Shown: positions 36,883 through 45,623 of the stretch, piece after piece | Position numbering within the stretch: the first letter of the stretch is position 1 | How the letters are laid out: every line of letters starts with the position of its first letter | From: Rikenellaceae bacterium | GTDB lineage: Bacteria > Bacteroidota > Bacteroidia > Bacteroidales > Rikenellaceae | Direction: 5' to 3' | DNA length: 64,000 nt | Assembly: GCA_015059955.1 (NCBI GenBank) | Contig: SUZK01000005.1 | Coordinates: 62,001-126,000 of the forward strand | Translations under genes and position numbers: made by a program | The notes under the pieces: generated by a model | The model's database searches: none | The model's input: only the letters and a program-made list of their open reading frames with translations | What the model was told of the DNA's origin: nothing

Positions 36883-37839
36883 ATGAAGGATAGCAACAAC
36901 CCCGAAAAAGAACTAAACATACTACAACGCATAGGCCTTGAACTACTGTGGGCGACATGCCGCGTGATGAACTACTCGCCACGCTGGTTTCGCTTCTATA
37001 TGTTCAAGCCATTTGCATACGCCCTACTACGACTCCTGCGCTACCGCCGCAAGGTGATTATCAAAAACCTTGAACTCTGCTTTCCGGACTATACACCCAA
37101 TGAGCGTAAGCGCATCATGCGCCGCTTCTACGACACCCTTGCCGAGGTCATCGTCGACACCATCTGCCTTGCGGGCGCTACACCCAAGCGCGATGGCAAG
37201 TGCATAAACTGGAGCAATGGCAAGGAGCACCTGGAACGAACCAAAGGTAAAGACTGGGTGGCTCTCGCCTCACACTTCGGCTGCTGGGAGTACGACCTAC
37301 TATGGACATGGCAAGACCCCGACTCTACATTTATGGGTGTCTACCACACCATGCGTAGCCAGGTCTTCGAGTGTTTCTATCGTCGTCTGCGCAACTTCTC
37401 GCCAAACATCGAACAGGTGCCAATGCGCGAGACCGTGCGCTACTACATGAAGCATCGCGGACAGGGCCGAAACATCACCTTAGGCCTTATCTCGGACCAG
37501 AGCCCACTGCTTACGGTAGATACCGTATGGTATGACTTTTTTGGCCAACCAACAGCCTTTGTTGACGGCGGCGAGCGCATAGCCATGAAGTACTCGTTAC
37601 CCGTCTATTTTGTCTACGTAAAACGCATTGCAGCAGGGCGCTACGACATACGATTTGACGAGCTATATGATGGCCACGAGGATATTGAACCTCATGAGAT
37701 TACACGTCGCTATGCGAAGGCCCTCGAGGCCATGATTCGCGAGACCCCAGAGCTATGGTTGTGGTCACACAACAGATGGCGTCACACGCCAGCAAAGCAA
37801 GAGGCTTTAAAAGAAAGAGTAAAAAACGGTAAAATTTAG
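36883..37839 (+). CDS. Lysophospholipid/lipid A acyltransferase (LpxL/HtrB-like)
   Basis: 318 residues of the LPLAT superfamily, the HtrB/LpxL type that adds a secondary acyl chain to lipid A. The catalytic HX4E motif is HFGCWE in WVALASHFGCWEYDLLW (about 129); GLISDQSPL (about 204-212) is the second conserved block and IAMKYSLPVYFVYVKRI follows. The N-terminus has a hydrophobic/amphipathic stretch. Gap to the next gene is 59 bases with its own promoter. Substrate cannot be fixed from sequence; ornithine-lipid relatives of the family exist. Confidence 0.88.
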   Translation: MKDSNNPEKELNILQRIGLELLWATCRVMNYSPRWFRFYMFKPFAYALLRLLRYRRKVIIKNLELCFPDYTPNERKRIMRRFYDTLAEVIVDTICLAGATPKRDGKCINWSNGKEHLERTKGKDWVALASHFGCWEYDLLWTWQDPDSTFMGVYHTMRSQVFECFYRRLRNFSPNIEQVPMRETVRYYMKHRGQGRNITLGLISDQSPLLTVDTVWYDFFGQPTAFVDGGERIAMKYSLPVYFVYVKRIAAGRYDIRFDELYDGHEDIEPHEITRRYAKALEAMIRETPELWLWSHNRWRHTPAKQEALKERVKNGKI

Positions 37840-37868
37840 TTTGTTTTACAAAATTTTTACTATCTTTG
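37840..37868 (+). promoter_or_regulatory. Stealth gene promoter
   Basis: TTTG at 37840-37843 and -7 TATCTTTG at 37861-37868, 30 bases before the ATG at 37899. The spacer (17 bases) is slightly short for a Bacteroidota promoter. Confidence 0.6.
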
Positions 37869-37898
37869 CACGTTTTAACAGAAGTACCATCTATTTCA

Positions 37899-38777
37899 AT
37901 GGATTTAGTTATCACATACGTGAATGGTCAAGACCCTGAGTGGCAGAGGGATTACGAGCGTTACGTAAGCGCGCCAATTGAGGCTAAGCGCTTCCGTGAC
38001 TGGGGGACTCTCCGCTACCTTATGCGAGGCATCGAGGTCAACATGCCATTCATTCGTAAGGTGCACCTTGTGGTGGCTCGCGAGAGCCAGGTGCCTGCAT
38101 GGCTAAACAGCGACGTTGTCAATGTGGTACTACACAAGGATATCATCCCCGAGGAGTGTCTACCGACATTCAACAGCAACCCTATCGAGATGCACCTACA
38201 CCGCATCAAGGGTCTCGACGAGGAGTATCTATATTTCAACGACGACATCTTCCCCATTGGCCCATGCAAGGCCGAGGAGTTCTTCAAGGGTGGCAAGGGT
38301 ATCATTGGCCTCTCGAAGCATATTTTAGCAACTAACATGTTCAAGAAGATATGCCGTAACTCCGACCGCTTGGCACGCCAGGCTCTCGGCATGAAGTCTT
38401 CGTGCCTCTTCCTGCGCCAGCAGCACATCTGCTCGCCTATGTTGCGTAGCCAGTGCGAGGAGGTATACGAGAAGCTCAAGCCTCAGATTTTATCCTCTAT
38501 CTCGCGTGTACGCTCGGCAGAGAATATCACACAGTATCTCTTCATCGACTACATGTACCACAAGGGTAAGATTATCAACAAGCGCCAGATAAAGAGCCAC
38601 CTATCTGTGGGCTTTGTGACAAAGGGCATGATTGAGCGCACGATAATGAATCCAAAGAACCGCCTTGTGTGCATCAACGATGTGCAGATGAGCGACGAGC
38701 GCTTCAAGGAGCGCCAGGAGGCTCTGATAAGTAGCCTCGAGAAGCGCTTCCCAAACAAGTCGAAATACGAGAAGTAG
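37899..38777 (+). CDS. Stealth-type sugar-phosphate transferase
   Basis: 292 residues from the ATG at 37899. Stealth proteins transfer hexose-1-phosphate in making extracellular phosphoglycans. CR1 is visible as MDLVITYVNGQDPEW at the very start; CR2 as RDWGTLRYLMRGIEVNMPFI with KVHLVVARESQVPAWL and EEYLYFNDDIF; the later parts (HILATNMFKKICRN, LFIDYMYHKGKIINK) fit CR3/CR4. A TTG 33 bases upstream overlaps the -7 box and is not used. Its presence suggests capsule or phosphoglycan synthesis, although no other capsule genes are adjacent. Confidence 0.9.
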   Translation: MDLVITYVNGQDPEWQRDYERYVSAPIEAKRFRDWGTLRYLMRGIEVNMPFIRKVHLVVARESQVPAWLNSDVVNVVLHKDIIPEECLPTFNSNPIEMHLHRIKGLDEEYLYFNDDIFPIGPCKAEEFFKGGKGIIGLSKHILATNMFKKICRNSDRLARQALGMKSSCLFLRQQHICSPMLRSQCEEVYEKLKPQILSSISRVRSAENITQYLFIDYMYHKGKIINKRQIKSHLSVGFVTKGMIERTIMNPKNRLVCINDVQMSDERFKERQEALISSLEKRFPNKSKYEK

Positions 38778-38794
38778 CACTAACATAAACGATA

Positions 38795-38823
38795 AAGCGG
38801 ACCTTGCAGTCCGCTTTTTTTTG
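38795..38823 (+). terminator. Terminator after Stealth gene
   Basis: GCGGAC and GTCCGC form a 6-base stem with loop CTTGCA, preceded by AAA and followed by eight T. The following 38824-39038 stretch holds no gene I can support; it contains TTGTTGCGGATAAGGC (about 38893-38908), which looks like a decayed family A end, and short low-complexity repeats. Confidence 0.9.
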
Positions 38824-39039
38824 TTCGATTAGCAATTTTGCGTGCGTTGCCCACGAGTGTTATAAAGGGTTACGATAGGTTAATATGGGGCGTTGTTGCG
38901 GATAAGGCTTGCTTACCTCACATCGCCATAGAAACGCATAACGACCCATCGTAACCGCGACAACGCTCATCTTTCATCATTGAACTTTCATCTTGGTTTA
39001 TACCCGCATTACTGGGGAGGGGTGTAATGCTTAAGAGAG

Positions 39040-39125
39040 ACAATGCGGATAGGCTGTACTTGACGTACTGCTCATTCGCATCTATTTTTGTTAGCGGCAG
39101 CAGATGCTGCCTTATCACAGCAAAT
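39040..39125. repeat. Family A element, partial (A6)
   Basis: Keeps the apical hairpin AATGCGGATAGGC with GTACTTGACGTAC and CTCATTCGCAT, and the right arm ending GATGCTGCCTTATCACAGCAAA. The left outer arm is missing. The right half is close to that of A3 (3563-3688). It lies directly before the full copy A7. Confidence 0.7.
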
Positions 39126-39127
39126 TC

Positions 39128-39254
39128 AATTTGTTGTCAGAGTGGTGCAGTAGTTGCGCTGACATGATAAATCCCCGGATAGGACACACTATGCTGTATT
39201 TCCTATTCGGGGATTTGATTGATGCGCCGCAAATGCGCCGCTATCACAACAAAT
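39128..39254. repeat. Family A palindromic element, full copy (A7), abuts dsbD stop
   Basis: Complete 127-base copy. Ends AATTTGTTGTCAGAGTGG and CCGCTATCACAACAAATT pair with two mismatches at the usual places. The central hairpin pairs AAATCCCCGGATAGG with CCTATTCGGGGATTT, an apex quite different in sequence from the other copies but with the same GGAT/ATTC feature. The right end touches the stop codon of the dsbD-like gene (39255). Confidence 0.8.
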
Positions 39255-41684
39255 TTACTTCTTTGCTGGTGCAGCAACAGGTGTCACCTCCAAAGACTCG
39301 ACAGGATTACCCTCCTCGTCGTAGATCTCAATACCAGAGAGCTTACCTGGGCGCTCTGCAGCATAGGTAGTGCCATTCTGGAAGTTCTCAAGACCTGTCT
39401 CGAGGTAGTTAACGAACTTGTTAATGTCCGTCTCAAAGCCGAGTGGCTCTGGCATAAGCATTGCCTCACCATCAGGAGTTACGAGTACGTAGCCAGGCTG
39501 TGAAGTGACGTTCCAACGCTCCTTAGCGATAGCGAAGTTCTTACGGCCAAGCTCGGTCATAACCTTGCCCTCTGCTGATGTGTAGTAATCGGCTGGATCA
39601 AGAGCCATCTTATCGTCAACATACAATGCGCAGATGATATACTTGTTCTCCAAGAGGTTCATCACGCGGTTGTCGCTCCATACGCGAGTCTCCATCTCAC
39701 GGCAGTTGTTACATGCGTGACCTGTTACGTCGATGAAGAGAGGCTTATTCTGCTCCTTAGCTGCTGCCATAGCCTCGTCGAGGTCGAAGTAACCCTCCAT
39801 CTCATGAGGAATCTCGAGCTTATCGCCATACTTCTTATCGGTGTTAGGATTCTTAACCTTACCATTAACGCGGTAATCCTGAGTCTTCATTGGAGGCAAG
39901 TAACCTGAGATACCCTTCAATGGAGCACCGAACATACCAGGAATCATGTATACTACGAATGAGAATGCCACCATAGCAAGCACAAGGCGCTTTACTGAGA
40001 GGTGCTCAACCTTATCGTCGTGAGCGAAGCGAATCTTACCCAAGAGGTAGAGGCCGAGCAACGAGAATGTCACAATCCAGATAGCGAGGTATACCTCACG
40101 GTCGAGCAAGCCCCAGTGGTATGTCTGGTCGGCAGTCATCAAGAACTTCAAACCGAGAGCAATCTCAATGAAACCGAGGACAACCTTAACAGAGTTCAAC
40201 CAACCACCACTCTTAGGCAAGTTCTTCAACATTGATGGGAACCAAGCAAGAAGTGTAAATGGCAATGCGAAGGCGATAGCGAAGGCTGCCATGGTGAAGA
40301 TAGGCATCCATGTATTACCGCCCGATGCCGAGCTGATGAGCACAGTACCTACGATAGGACCAGTACATGAGAATGATACCAATACGAGGGTAAGTGCCAT
40401 GAAGAAGATACCTACAAGACCGCCCTTCTCAGCACCTGCGTCGCTCTTATTAACGAGCTTCGAAGGCATGGTAATCTCGAATGCACCAAAGAATGATGCA
40501 GCAAATACCATGAAGATGATGAAGAAGATGAGGTTAGGAATCCAGTGTGTAGACAACCAGTTGAAGACGTCAGTTGTCACATTACCACCAGTAAGGTTCG
40601 AGAGAACGAGCAATACTGCGATAGGCAATACGTAGAGAGCTACGATGAAGATACCATACATTGTAGCACGGAAACGACCCTGTGCGGGTGTCTGCGAACC
40701 CTTAACGAAGAACGATACGGTCATAGGCACCATTGGGAATACGCAAGGTGTCAACAACGCTGCAAAACCCCAAAGGATAGCTGCGATGATAGATGACCAG
40801 TCGAGCTGTGATGTAGACTTGCTTGGAGCGCGTACGATGTTGACATCATATACGATAGCACCCCTCTTATTCGCAGCCTTAATCTTAACAACGTCCTCGT
40901 CGCCCTTCTCGAGAACAACGCTCTTGAGGCTCACCACATCACCAACCTTTGCATTACGCAAGGCGGCGTCATCATCAAGCTTGATAGCCTTATCGTTGAT
41001 ATAGAAGTTGGTGTTACGTACGTTATCAAGAGTAGCATCCGTAACCTTACCCTTAGTCTCGAAGCTTACCTCGTACTGATTACCATTGACCATCTTAGCC
41101 TTGATAACCCACTCAGGAATACCCAACTCAGCTGCACGCTTTGCAATATCCTTAGATGTAACAGCCTTATCCTCTGCGAGAGGAGCAGGTGAAGCAGGAG
41201 CAGGAGCAGCAACGGCGCCATTAGCCGATACCAACGTAATCTCAAAGTTGCAGTCAGAGCTTGTACACATGTTACCCTGGCAGAATGTAGAGAGCACGTT
41301 AACCTTTACTACATCACCGTTGTTACCCTTAACACGCTGTGCATACTCAACCTTACCCTCATACTCGCCATTGTGGAGTGTAGAGGCCAAAGGCTCTGTC
41401 ATCTCACCAACAAGGATTGAATCATCCTCCCATGTGAAGATTGGGCCAGACATCATGTCTGTAAGAGGGTAGCCATGGAAACCTGGGTTGATGGTAGCAG
41501 CGAAACGTAGCTCGAAGACACCAGCCTCAACCTCCTCTGCTGTAAGCTCCCACTGTGCCTGAGCATCATCGTTGAACTCCTCAACCGTACCCTTAATAGG
41601 CTCAGCAGATACTGCGTCAGCAACATTGCCAAACGACAATGTGAATGCCAACGTAAGCATCATCAAATTAAATAGTTTTTTCAT
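39255..41684 (-). CDS. Thiol:disulfide interchange protein DsbD family
   Basis: 809 residues from the ATG at 41684 (MKKLFNLMMLTLAFTLSFGN, a signal peptide; the longer frame to 41732 is not needed). Layout: periplasmic N-terminal DsbD domain (about 30-150, with the Cys-rich FCQGNMCTSSDC), a linker region, a CcdA-like membrane block of about eight segments (about 270-560, including LLTPCVFPMVPMTVSFFVKG and LVSFSCTGPIVG, each with a redox Cys), and a C-terminal thioredoxin domain with CNNC at 658-661. It carries electrons from cytoplasmic thioredoxin across the inner membrane to periplasmic partners. It lies 51 bases after the AraC-type gene. Confidence 0.93.
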   Translation of the reverse strand: MKKLFNLMMLTLAFTLSFGNVADAVSAEPIKGTVEEFNDDAQAQWELTAEEVEAGVFELRFAATINPGFHGYPLTDMMSGPIFTWEDDSILVGEMTEPLASTLHNGEYEGKVEYAQRVKGNNGDVVKVNVLSTFCQGNMCTSSDCNFEITLVSANGAVAAPAPASPAPLAEDKAVTSKDIAKRAAELGIPEWVIKAKMVNGNQYEVSFETKGKVTDATLDNVRNTNFYINDKAIKLDDDAALRNAKVGDVVSLKSVVLEKGDEDVVKIKAANKRGAIVYDVNIVRAPSKSTSQLDWSSIIAAILWGFAALLTPCVFPMVPMTVSFFVKGSQTPAQGRFRATMYGIFIVALYVLPIAVLLVLSNLTGGNVTTDVFNWLSTHWIPNLIFFIIFMVFAASFFGAFEITMPSKLVNKSDAGAEKGGLVGIFFMALTLVLVSFSCTGPIVGTVLISSASGGNTWMPIFTMAAFAIAFALPFTLLAWFPSMLKNLPKSGGWLNSVKVVLGFIEIALGLKFLMTADQTYHWGLLDREVYLAIWIVTFSLLGLYLLGKIRFAHDDKVEHLSVKRLVLAMVAFSFVVYMIPGMFGAPLKGISGYLPPMKTQDYRVNGKVKNPNTDKKYGDKLEIPHEMEGYFDLDEAMAAAKEQNKPLFIDVTGHACNNCREMETRVWSDNRVMNLLENKYIICALYVDDKMALDPADYYTSAEGKVMTELGRKNFAIAKERWNVTSQPGYVLVTPDGEAMLMPEPLGFETDINKFVNYLETGLENFQNGTTYAAERPGKLSGIEIYDEEGNPVESLEVTPVAAPAKK

Positions 41685-41735
41685 AAAATTAAAAGTTTGT
41701 TTATAATTGATTATATCTTGTTTTATCATCATGGA

Positions 41736-42698
41736 CTACTCGTCACCCATAGTCGTATCATCACCCATGGCAAGGTGCTCTGCCTCAAGGGCTATAGCCT
41801 CCTCGGTGCGGCCATCCCACACCTTATAGCGTGATGGCGACACGCCTACACGCTGCTTGAAGTACTTGCCAAAGAAGGACTGCGACGCGAAGTTGAGCTT
41901 CGAGGATATCTCCTGGATGCTTAGGCCCGAATACTTCAACAGACGCTTAGCCTCATATACCACAGCCTCGTCGATAAGCTTCGAGGCGTTGCGACCACTC
42001 TTCTTCTTGAGGATGAGCGACAGGTATTTTGGCGTGATGCCCATCTTCGAGGCGTAGAACTCGACACTACGCTCCGTGCTACAATGCTCACGCAAGAGGT
42101 CGAGGAAGCGGTTGAAGAGCTCGTCGGTACGGTTGCTCACCGAGCCGGTGCCAGGTAGGCTATGCTGCTGCAAGATGCCCATAACATAGTGGAACATAGC
42201 TGCAAAGAGCGAGCTGATAATCTTCTCGCGGTTAGGCGTAGGGGCATAATCGCACAACACCGAGCGCATGAGCTTCGATATGTCGTGGATATATGCTGCC
42301 TCCTGTGGCTCCACCTGCACACATGGCTCATCCAAAAAGCCGTGGTAGATGGAGATGAGGTCCTGCGTGTCGACATGTATGCTATTGAGATACTGTCGCG
42401 AGTAGGTAATCATATATCCCGACGAACGTATCGAGGCCTTGACCTGCTCGATAACTGTGTTCTCGTTGAATATGAAGAGTGTGTTTGGGCGTAGCTCATG
42501 GAGCTTACCATTAATCTTAATCTTGGCAGTACCACTCACCGTCACGCCAATAGAGACACCTTGAATGAGTGCTGTCAGGTCGTCTAACTCACGAAACATA
42601 ACCAACGGAGTGATAACCATATCCTCCGAATAGTATGCCGTCTCGAATCGTGATTTGAGCTTCTCGATAGAGGCTCTCTTTATACCATCCTGCTTCAT
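41736..42698 (-). CDS. AraC-family transcription regulator
   Basis: 320 residues. The C-terminal AraC DNA-binding domain (about 195-295) has two helix-turn-helix motifs: FYASKMGITPKYLSLILKKK and GLSIQEISSKLNFASQSFFG followed by KYFKQRVGVSPSRYK. The N-terminal part (about 30-120) resembles a cupin-type sensing domain (SIGVTVSGTAKIKINGKLHE). The C-terminus after the HTH is acidic. It is transcribed just ahead of the dsbD-like gene and may control it or a distant target; no ligand can be inferred. Confidence 0.9.
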   Translation of the reverse strand: MKQDGIKRASIEKLKSRFETAYYSEDMVITPLVMFRELDDLTALIQGVSIGVTVSGTAKIKINGKLHELRPNTLFIFNENTVIEQVKASIRSSGYMITYSRQYLNSIHVDTQDLISIYHGFLDEPCVQVEPQEAAYIHDISKLMRSVLCDYAPTPNREKIISSLFAAMFHYVMGILQQHSLPGTGSVSNRTDELFNRFLDLLREHCSTERSVEFYASKMGITPKYLSLILKKKSGRNASKLIDEAVVYEAKRLLKYSGLSIQEISSKLNFASQSFFGKYFKQRVGVSPSRYKVWDGRTEEAIALEAEHLAMGDDTTMGDE

Positions 42699-42795
42699 CT
42701 ATTTATAATTTAAGCCATAGTCACCGACTATCTTTTTTCTCAATTCTACTGCACCAACCACCCTACTTCACCAAGAGCATCACCCGCATCGTACG

Positions 42796-43647
42796 TTAGC
42801 TGCGCACCTTGAGTGCACCAGCCTGACAACGCACATACATCGGGAAGTCGGGGCCTGGCTGACCATCCACATCCGTGCGCTCCTTGCCATCGGTATAAAT
42901 CTCGATAAGCGAGCTTTGCAGATGGTGCACAGCCTTAGGCTTGCCGCGCAAGAGGTGTCGAACCATATTCACACACGTGGCGATAGCATTGCGACGCTCC
43001 AATACCATGACATCGAAGAGGCCATCGTCAATCTTAGCACCATGCGCCAACTGAAAACGACCCGCCGTCTCACCATTGAAGACAAGGAACATAAGCGTGT
43101 CGGCATCAAACTCCCGATCATCAATCTTAACCCTTAGCTTGATACTATGCATCGTGATAAGGTCTTTGAGACCCACCCACAAGTATGCCAACTTGCCGTA
43201 GCGATGCTTTGCCTTATCGGATGTCTGCTGCGAGGTGGTCGTAAGCACACCAAAGCTCAACACGTTGACAAAGTAGCGACCATTAACCTCGCCACAGTCG
43301 ACACGATGCTCCCTGCCCTGGGCAATCTTACGTGCTGCCTTAACATAGTCCTTAGGCATACCTAAAGCACCGGCAAAGTCGTTCGCTGTGCCAGCAGGTA
43401 TTACGCCTATGGTAGGGTCAATACCCTTCTCGCGCATCTGGTTGACAACATAGTTGATGGTGCCATCGCCACCACATATCACAACGAGGTCGATATCCTC
43501 GTGACCATTAAAGGGGTTCTCGACAAAGTCAATGAGCTTGGGCGTCACCTCGATACCCTCCTTCGTAAACTCGGCGACGATGCGCTCAAGACGCTTTGCC
43601 ACCTTACCCTTGCCGGCCTTAACATTGTATAATATCAGTCCCTTCAT
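42796..43647 (-). CDS. Diacylglycerol kinase family lipid kinase
   Basis: 283 residues of the DagK/YegS catalytic family. Conserved blocks: LILYNVKAGKGKVAKRLERI (N-terminus), VVICGGDGTINYVVNQM (the GGDGT nucleotide site, about 56-72) and VIPAGTANDFAGALGMP (about 81-97). A later DGLFDVMVLERR block completes the C-terminal beta domain. It phosphorylates a lipid such as diacylglycerol, sphingosine-like base or ceramide; Bacteroidales make sphingolipids, so these are possible, but the substrate is not readable from sequence. It starts 5 bases after apbE. Confidence 0.9.
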   Translation of the reverse strand: MKGLILYNVKAGKGKVAKRLERIVAEFTKEGIEVTPKLIDFVENPFNGHEDIDLVVICGGDGTINYVVNQMREKGIDPTIGVIPAGTANDFAGALGMPKDYVKAARKIAQGREHRVDCGEVNGRYFVNVLSFGVLTTTSQQTSDKAKHRYGKLAYLWVGLKDLITMHSIKLRVKIDDREFDADTLMFLVFNGETAGRFQLAHGAKIDDGLFDVMVLERRNAIATCVNMVRHLLRGKPKAVHHLQSSLIEIYTDGKERTDVDGQPGPDFPMYVRCQAGALKVRS

Positions 43648-43652
43648 AAGTT

Positions 43653-44681
43653 TCAGTCTCTAAATTCGTCGGAGCACTCTATGCGATACTGCTCGCCATC
43701 AGCATAGATAAAGTAGTACTTCCAGCCATACTCCCTCTCGCAACGCTTGGCCAACTCAAGAGCACCACCCTCGGAGCCCATGGCCATAAACATCGTTGCC
43801 GCAGCATCAGCCTCAGCACACGTTGGCGCCACGACCGTAGCAGATAGCAAATCACTAATCACACTCCTTCCTGTACGTGGGTCAATGGTATGCGCCACCT
43901 TGCGGCCATCATCGGTGTAATAGAAGCGTCGGTAGTTACCCGATGTAGCCAAGCCACAATCCGTGAGGCGGACAATCTTCTGGTATGAGTCCATCTCGAA
44001 GTTACCATCATATGGCGTCTCGATAGCTATCGACCAATTCTCACCCTTGGGGTTCTCGCCCTTGCAACGTATCTCACCTCCTATGTTTACGAGATAGTCA
44101 TCAGTGCCCATACTCTCCAACTCCTCGGCTACAAGGTCTACGGTGTAACCTTTGGCTATCGAGTTGAAGTCGAGCTGCACGCGCTCATCATCGCGAATAA
44201 GGCGAGCGTCCTCAACACGTATCTTCTCGAAGCCCACAAACTGAAGCAACGAGTCGATGTTAGGCTCCTCGCCATTGCGCTCCTTAGCAGCAAAGCCCCA
44301 CGCCTCGGTAAGCGGCTTTATCGTAACATCATATGCACCGCCACTAAGCTCCGTGAAGCGACCAGCAATCTCGATGTTGCGCGCTATATGTCTATCCACC
44401 ACATCGGTCTCGCCACGATTTATGCGCGAGAGCAACGACCCGCCATCGAATATCGACATTGAAGCCTTAGCCTCAGAATCGACACGCGAAACCATCTCTG
44501 CGATATCCGCCTCATCCTTGTCGGTGTTGCACGTTACCGCCACAAAGGTACCGAGAGCCTCACCCTCGACCTTGATGTAGCGTTTTTTGGTCTCATCGCC
44601 TCTGCACGAAACAAGCGAGAATGCCAACACTACGAGTAGCGATAATAACGAAAATCTATATGACTTGGCGAGTATCAACAC
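43653..44681 (-). CDS. apbE: FAD:protein FMN transferase ApbE (lipoprotein)
   Basis: 342 residues. Lipoprotein signal (LLSLLVVLAFSLVSC, Cys26), so anchored in the envelope. It attaches FMN to Thr/Ser of NqrB/NqrC, RnfG and similar proteins. Family blocks: GTFVAVTCN (about 44), NIGGEIRCKGENPKGENW (about 197) and VAHTIDPRTGRSV with the metal site around DLLSATVVAPTCAEADAAAT. No in-frame ATG exists between the upstream stop codon and the signal sequence; GTG at 44681 (or TTG at 44678) must be used. The -7 box lies only about 20 bases upstream. dagK-like gene follows 5 bases later. Confidence 0.92.
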   Translation of the reverse strand: MLILAKSYRFSLLSLLVVLAFSLVSCRGDETKKRYIKVEGEALGTFVAVTCNTDKDEADIAEMVSRVDSEAKASMSIFDGGSLLSRINRGETDVVDRHIARNIEIAGRFTELSGGAYDVTIKPLTEAWGFAAKERNGEEPNIDSLLQFVGFEKIRVEDARLIRDDERVQLDFNSIAKGYTVDLVAEELESMGTDDYLVNIGGEIRCKGENPKGENWSIAIETPYDGNFEMDSYQKIVRLTDCGLATSGNYRRFYYTDDGRKVAHTIDPRTGRSVISDLLSATVVAPTCAEADAAATMFMAMGSEGGALELAKRCEREYGWKYYFIYADGEQYRIECSDEFRD

Positions 44682-44701
44682 AACAACAATGAATTAGGCT
44701 A

Positions 44702-44709
44702 CAAAGGTA
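44702..44709 (-). promoter_or_regulatory. apbE promoter -7 box
   Basis: TACCTTTG on the minus strand, leaving a leader of only about 10-15 bases before the GTG start. No clear -33 box. Confidence 0.6.
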
Positions 44710-45113
44710 GTAAAAATTCACAATTTCATAACATATCACCCTCTATTTTTTTTAATAAATGTATAAAGGGCTTTAATAGCGCCGATAAAACCGCTATTTT
44801 GGAGTATTTCGGACATAGAACAAAATGAGGGATATAAACCAACCTGCACAACAAATCAACCAATTTACGAGAGCAAACGATGCGAGTTATTGAACATTTC
44901 AAATTCCGCAATAGAGCATTAATAATATTTGCCGCATACATTGTTATTTATTCTTTTATTTGGCGACAAAACAATGACAAATAAACCAGATTAGCGTACA
45001 AACGCACCAACATTCATACAGCTAAATAATGAAAACTTTCGTGCTAAGAATATAAATTTTATGATTTTTCAGCATGCATCTTGCGAAAACAACTCTTTTT
45101 CTTAGAAAAAGCC
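44710..45113. other. AT-rich intergenic region, nothing assigned
   Basis: About 400 bases between apbE and the rpsO promoter. Small open frames exist but have no recognisable start context, composition or similarity to known families. I see no hairpin of note and no family A or B element. Confidence 0.5.
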
Positions 45114-45144
45114 TTTGCCGTTAGCAAAATTTATCATACCTTTG
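45114..45144 (+). promoter_or_regulatory. rpsO promoter
   Basis: TTTG at 45114-45117 and -7 TACCTTTG at 45137-45144 with a 19-base gap, a near-ideal Bacteroidota promoter. Transcription should start near 45151, giving an untranslated leader of about 100 bases. Confidence 0.85.
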
Positions 45145-45150
45145 CGGCAC

Positions 45151-45253
45151 GCTCCGGCAGGATCAAGGTAAGGATGATCTGTCGTGGAGTGGAACCAGGG
45201 GCGTACTCCTCGGGAAATAGATGAGGGAGGCGCACCATAAAACCTTAATTTTT
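45151..45253 (+). promoter_or_regulatory. Structured rpsO leader, possible S15 autoregulatory RNA
   Basis: GC-rich leader in an AT-rich context. CTCCGGCAGGAT can pair with ATCTGTCGTGGAG, and GGAGT/ACTCC and CCTC/GAGG stems follow before the start codon, suggesting a multi-stem fold. S15 represses its own mRNA in several bacteria through unrelated leader structures. A leader of this length and fold fits that pattern, but binding is not shown. Confidence 0.45.
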
Positions 45254-45523
45254 ATGTATTTGACACCTGAAAAGAAGCAGGAGTTGTTTGGCCAGTACGG
45301 CAAGTCTACAACCGACACCGGTTCACCCGAGAGCCAGATCGCGTTATTCACCTACCGTATCAACCACCTTACCGAGCACATGAAGAGCAATCGCCACGAC
45401 TACGGCACACAGCGTTCGTTGTTGCGCCTCGTAGGTAAGCGTCGTAAGTTGCTTATGTACTTGAAGGAGGTTGATATCGAGCGCTACCGCGCAATCATCA
45501 AGACCCTTAACCTCCGTAAGTAG
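45254..45523 (+). CDS. rpsO: 30S ribosomal protein S15
   Basis: 89 residues, the standard length, starting MYLTPEKKQELFGQYGKS and including the rRNA-binding block TGSPESQIALFTYRINHLTE and KRRKLLMYLK. It binds the central domain of 16S rRNA early in assembly. The frame runs back to 45221, but the ATG at 45254 matches the family start. pnp follows after 100 bases, the same rpsO-pnp order as in many bacteria. Confidence 0.98.
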   Translation: MYLTPEKKQELFGQYGKSTTDTGSPESQIALFTYRINHLTEHMKSNRHDYGTQRSLLRLVGKRRKLLMYLKEVDIERYRAIIKTLNLRK

Positions 45524-45623
45524 TCTTGTGCAGAAGATGAAGGCAGCGCCTCGGTGTTGCCTTCATTTACATCGAAACTGATTTTTATTTGAGATATTTT
45601 TTAAGAGGTTTTTTTTAGAATTT

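Noticed and set aside
44726..44941. A 71-codon open frame on the minus strand between apbE and rpsO
   Set aside because: AT-rich composition, no promoter or start signal, no recognisable domain; likely chance.
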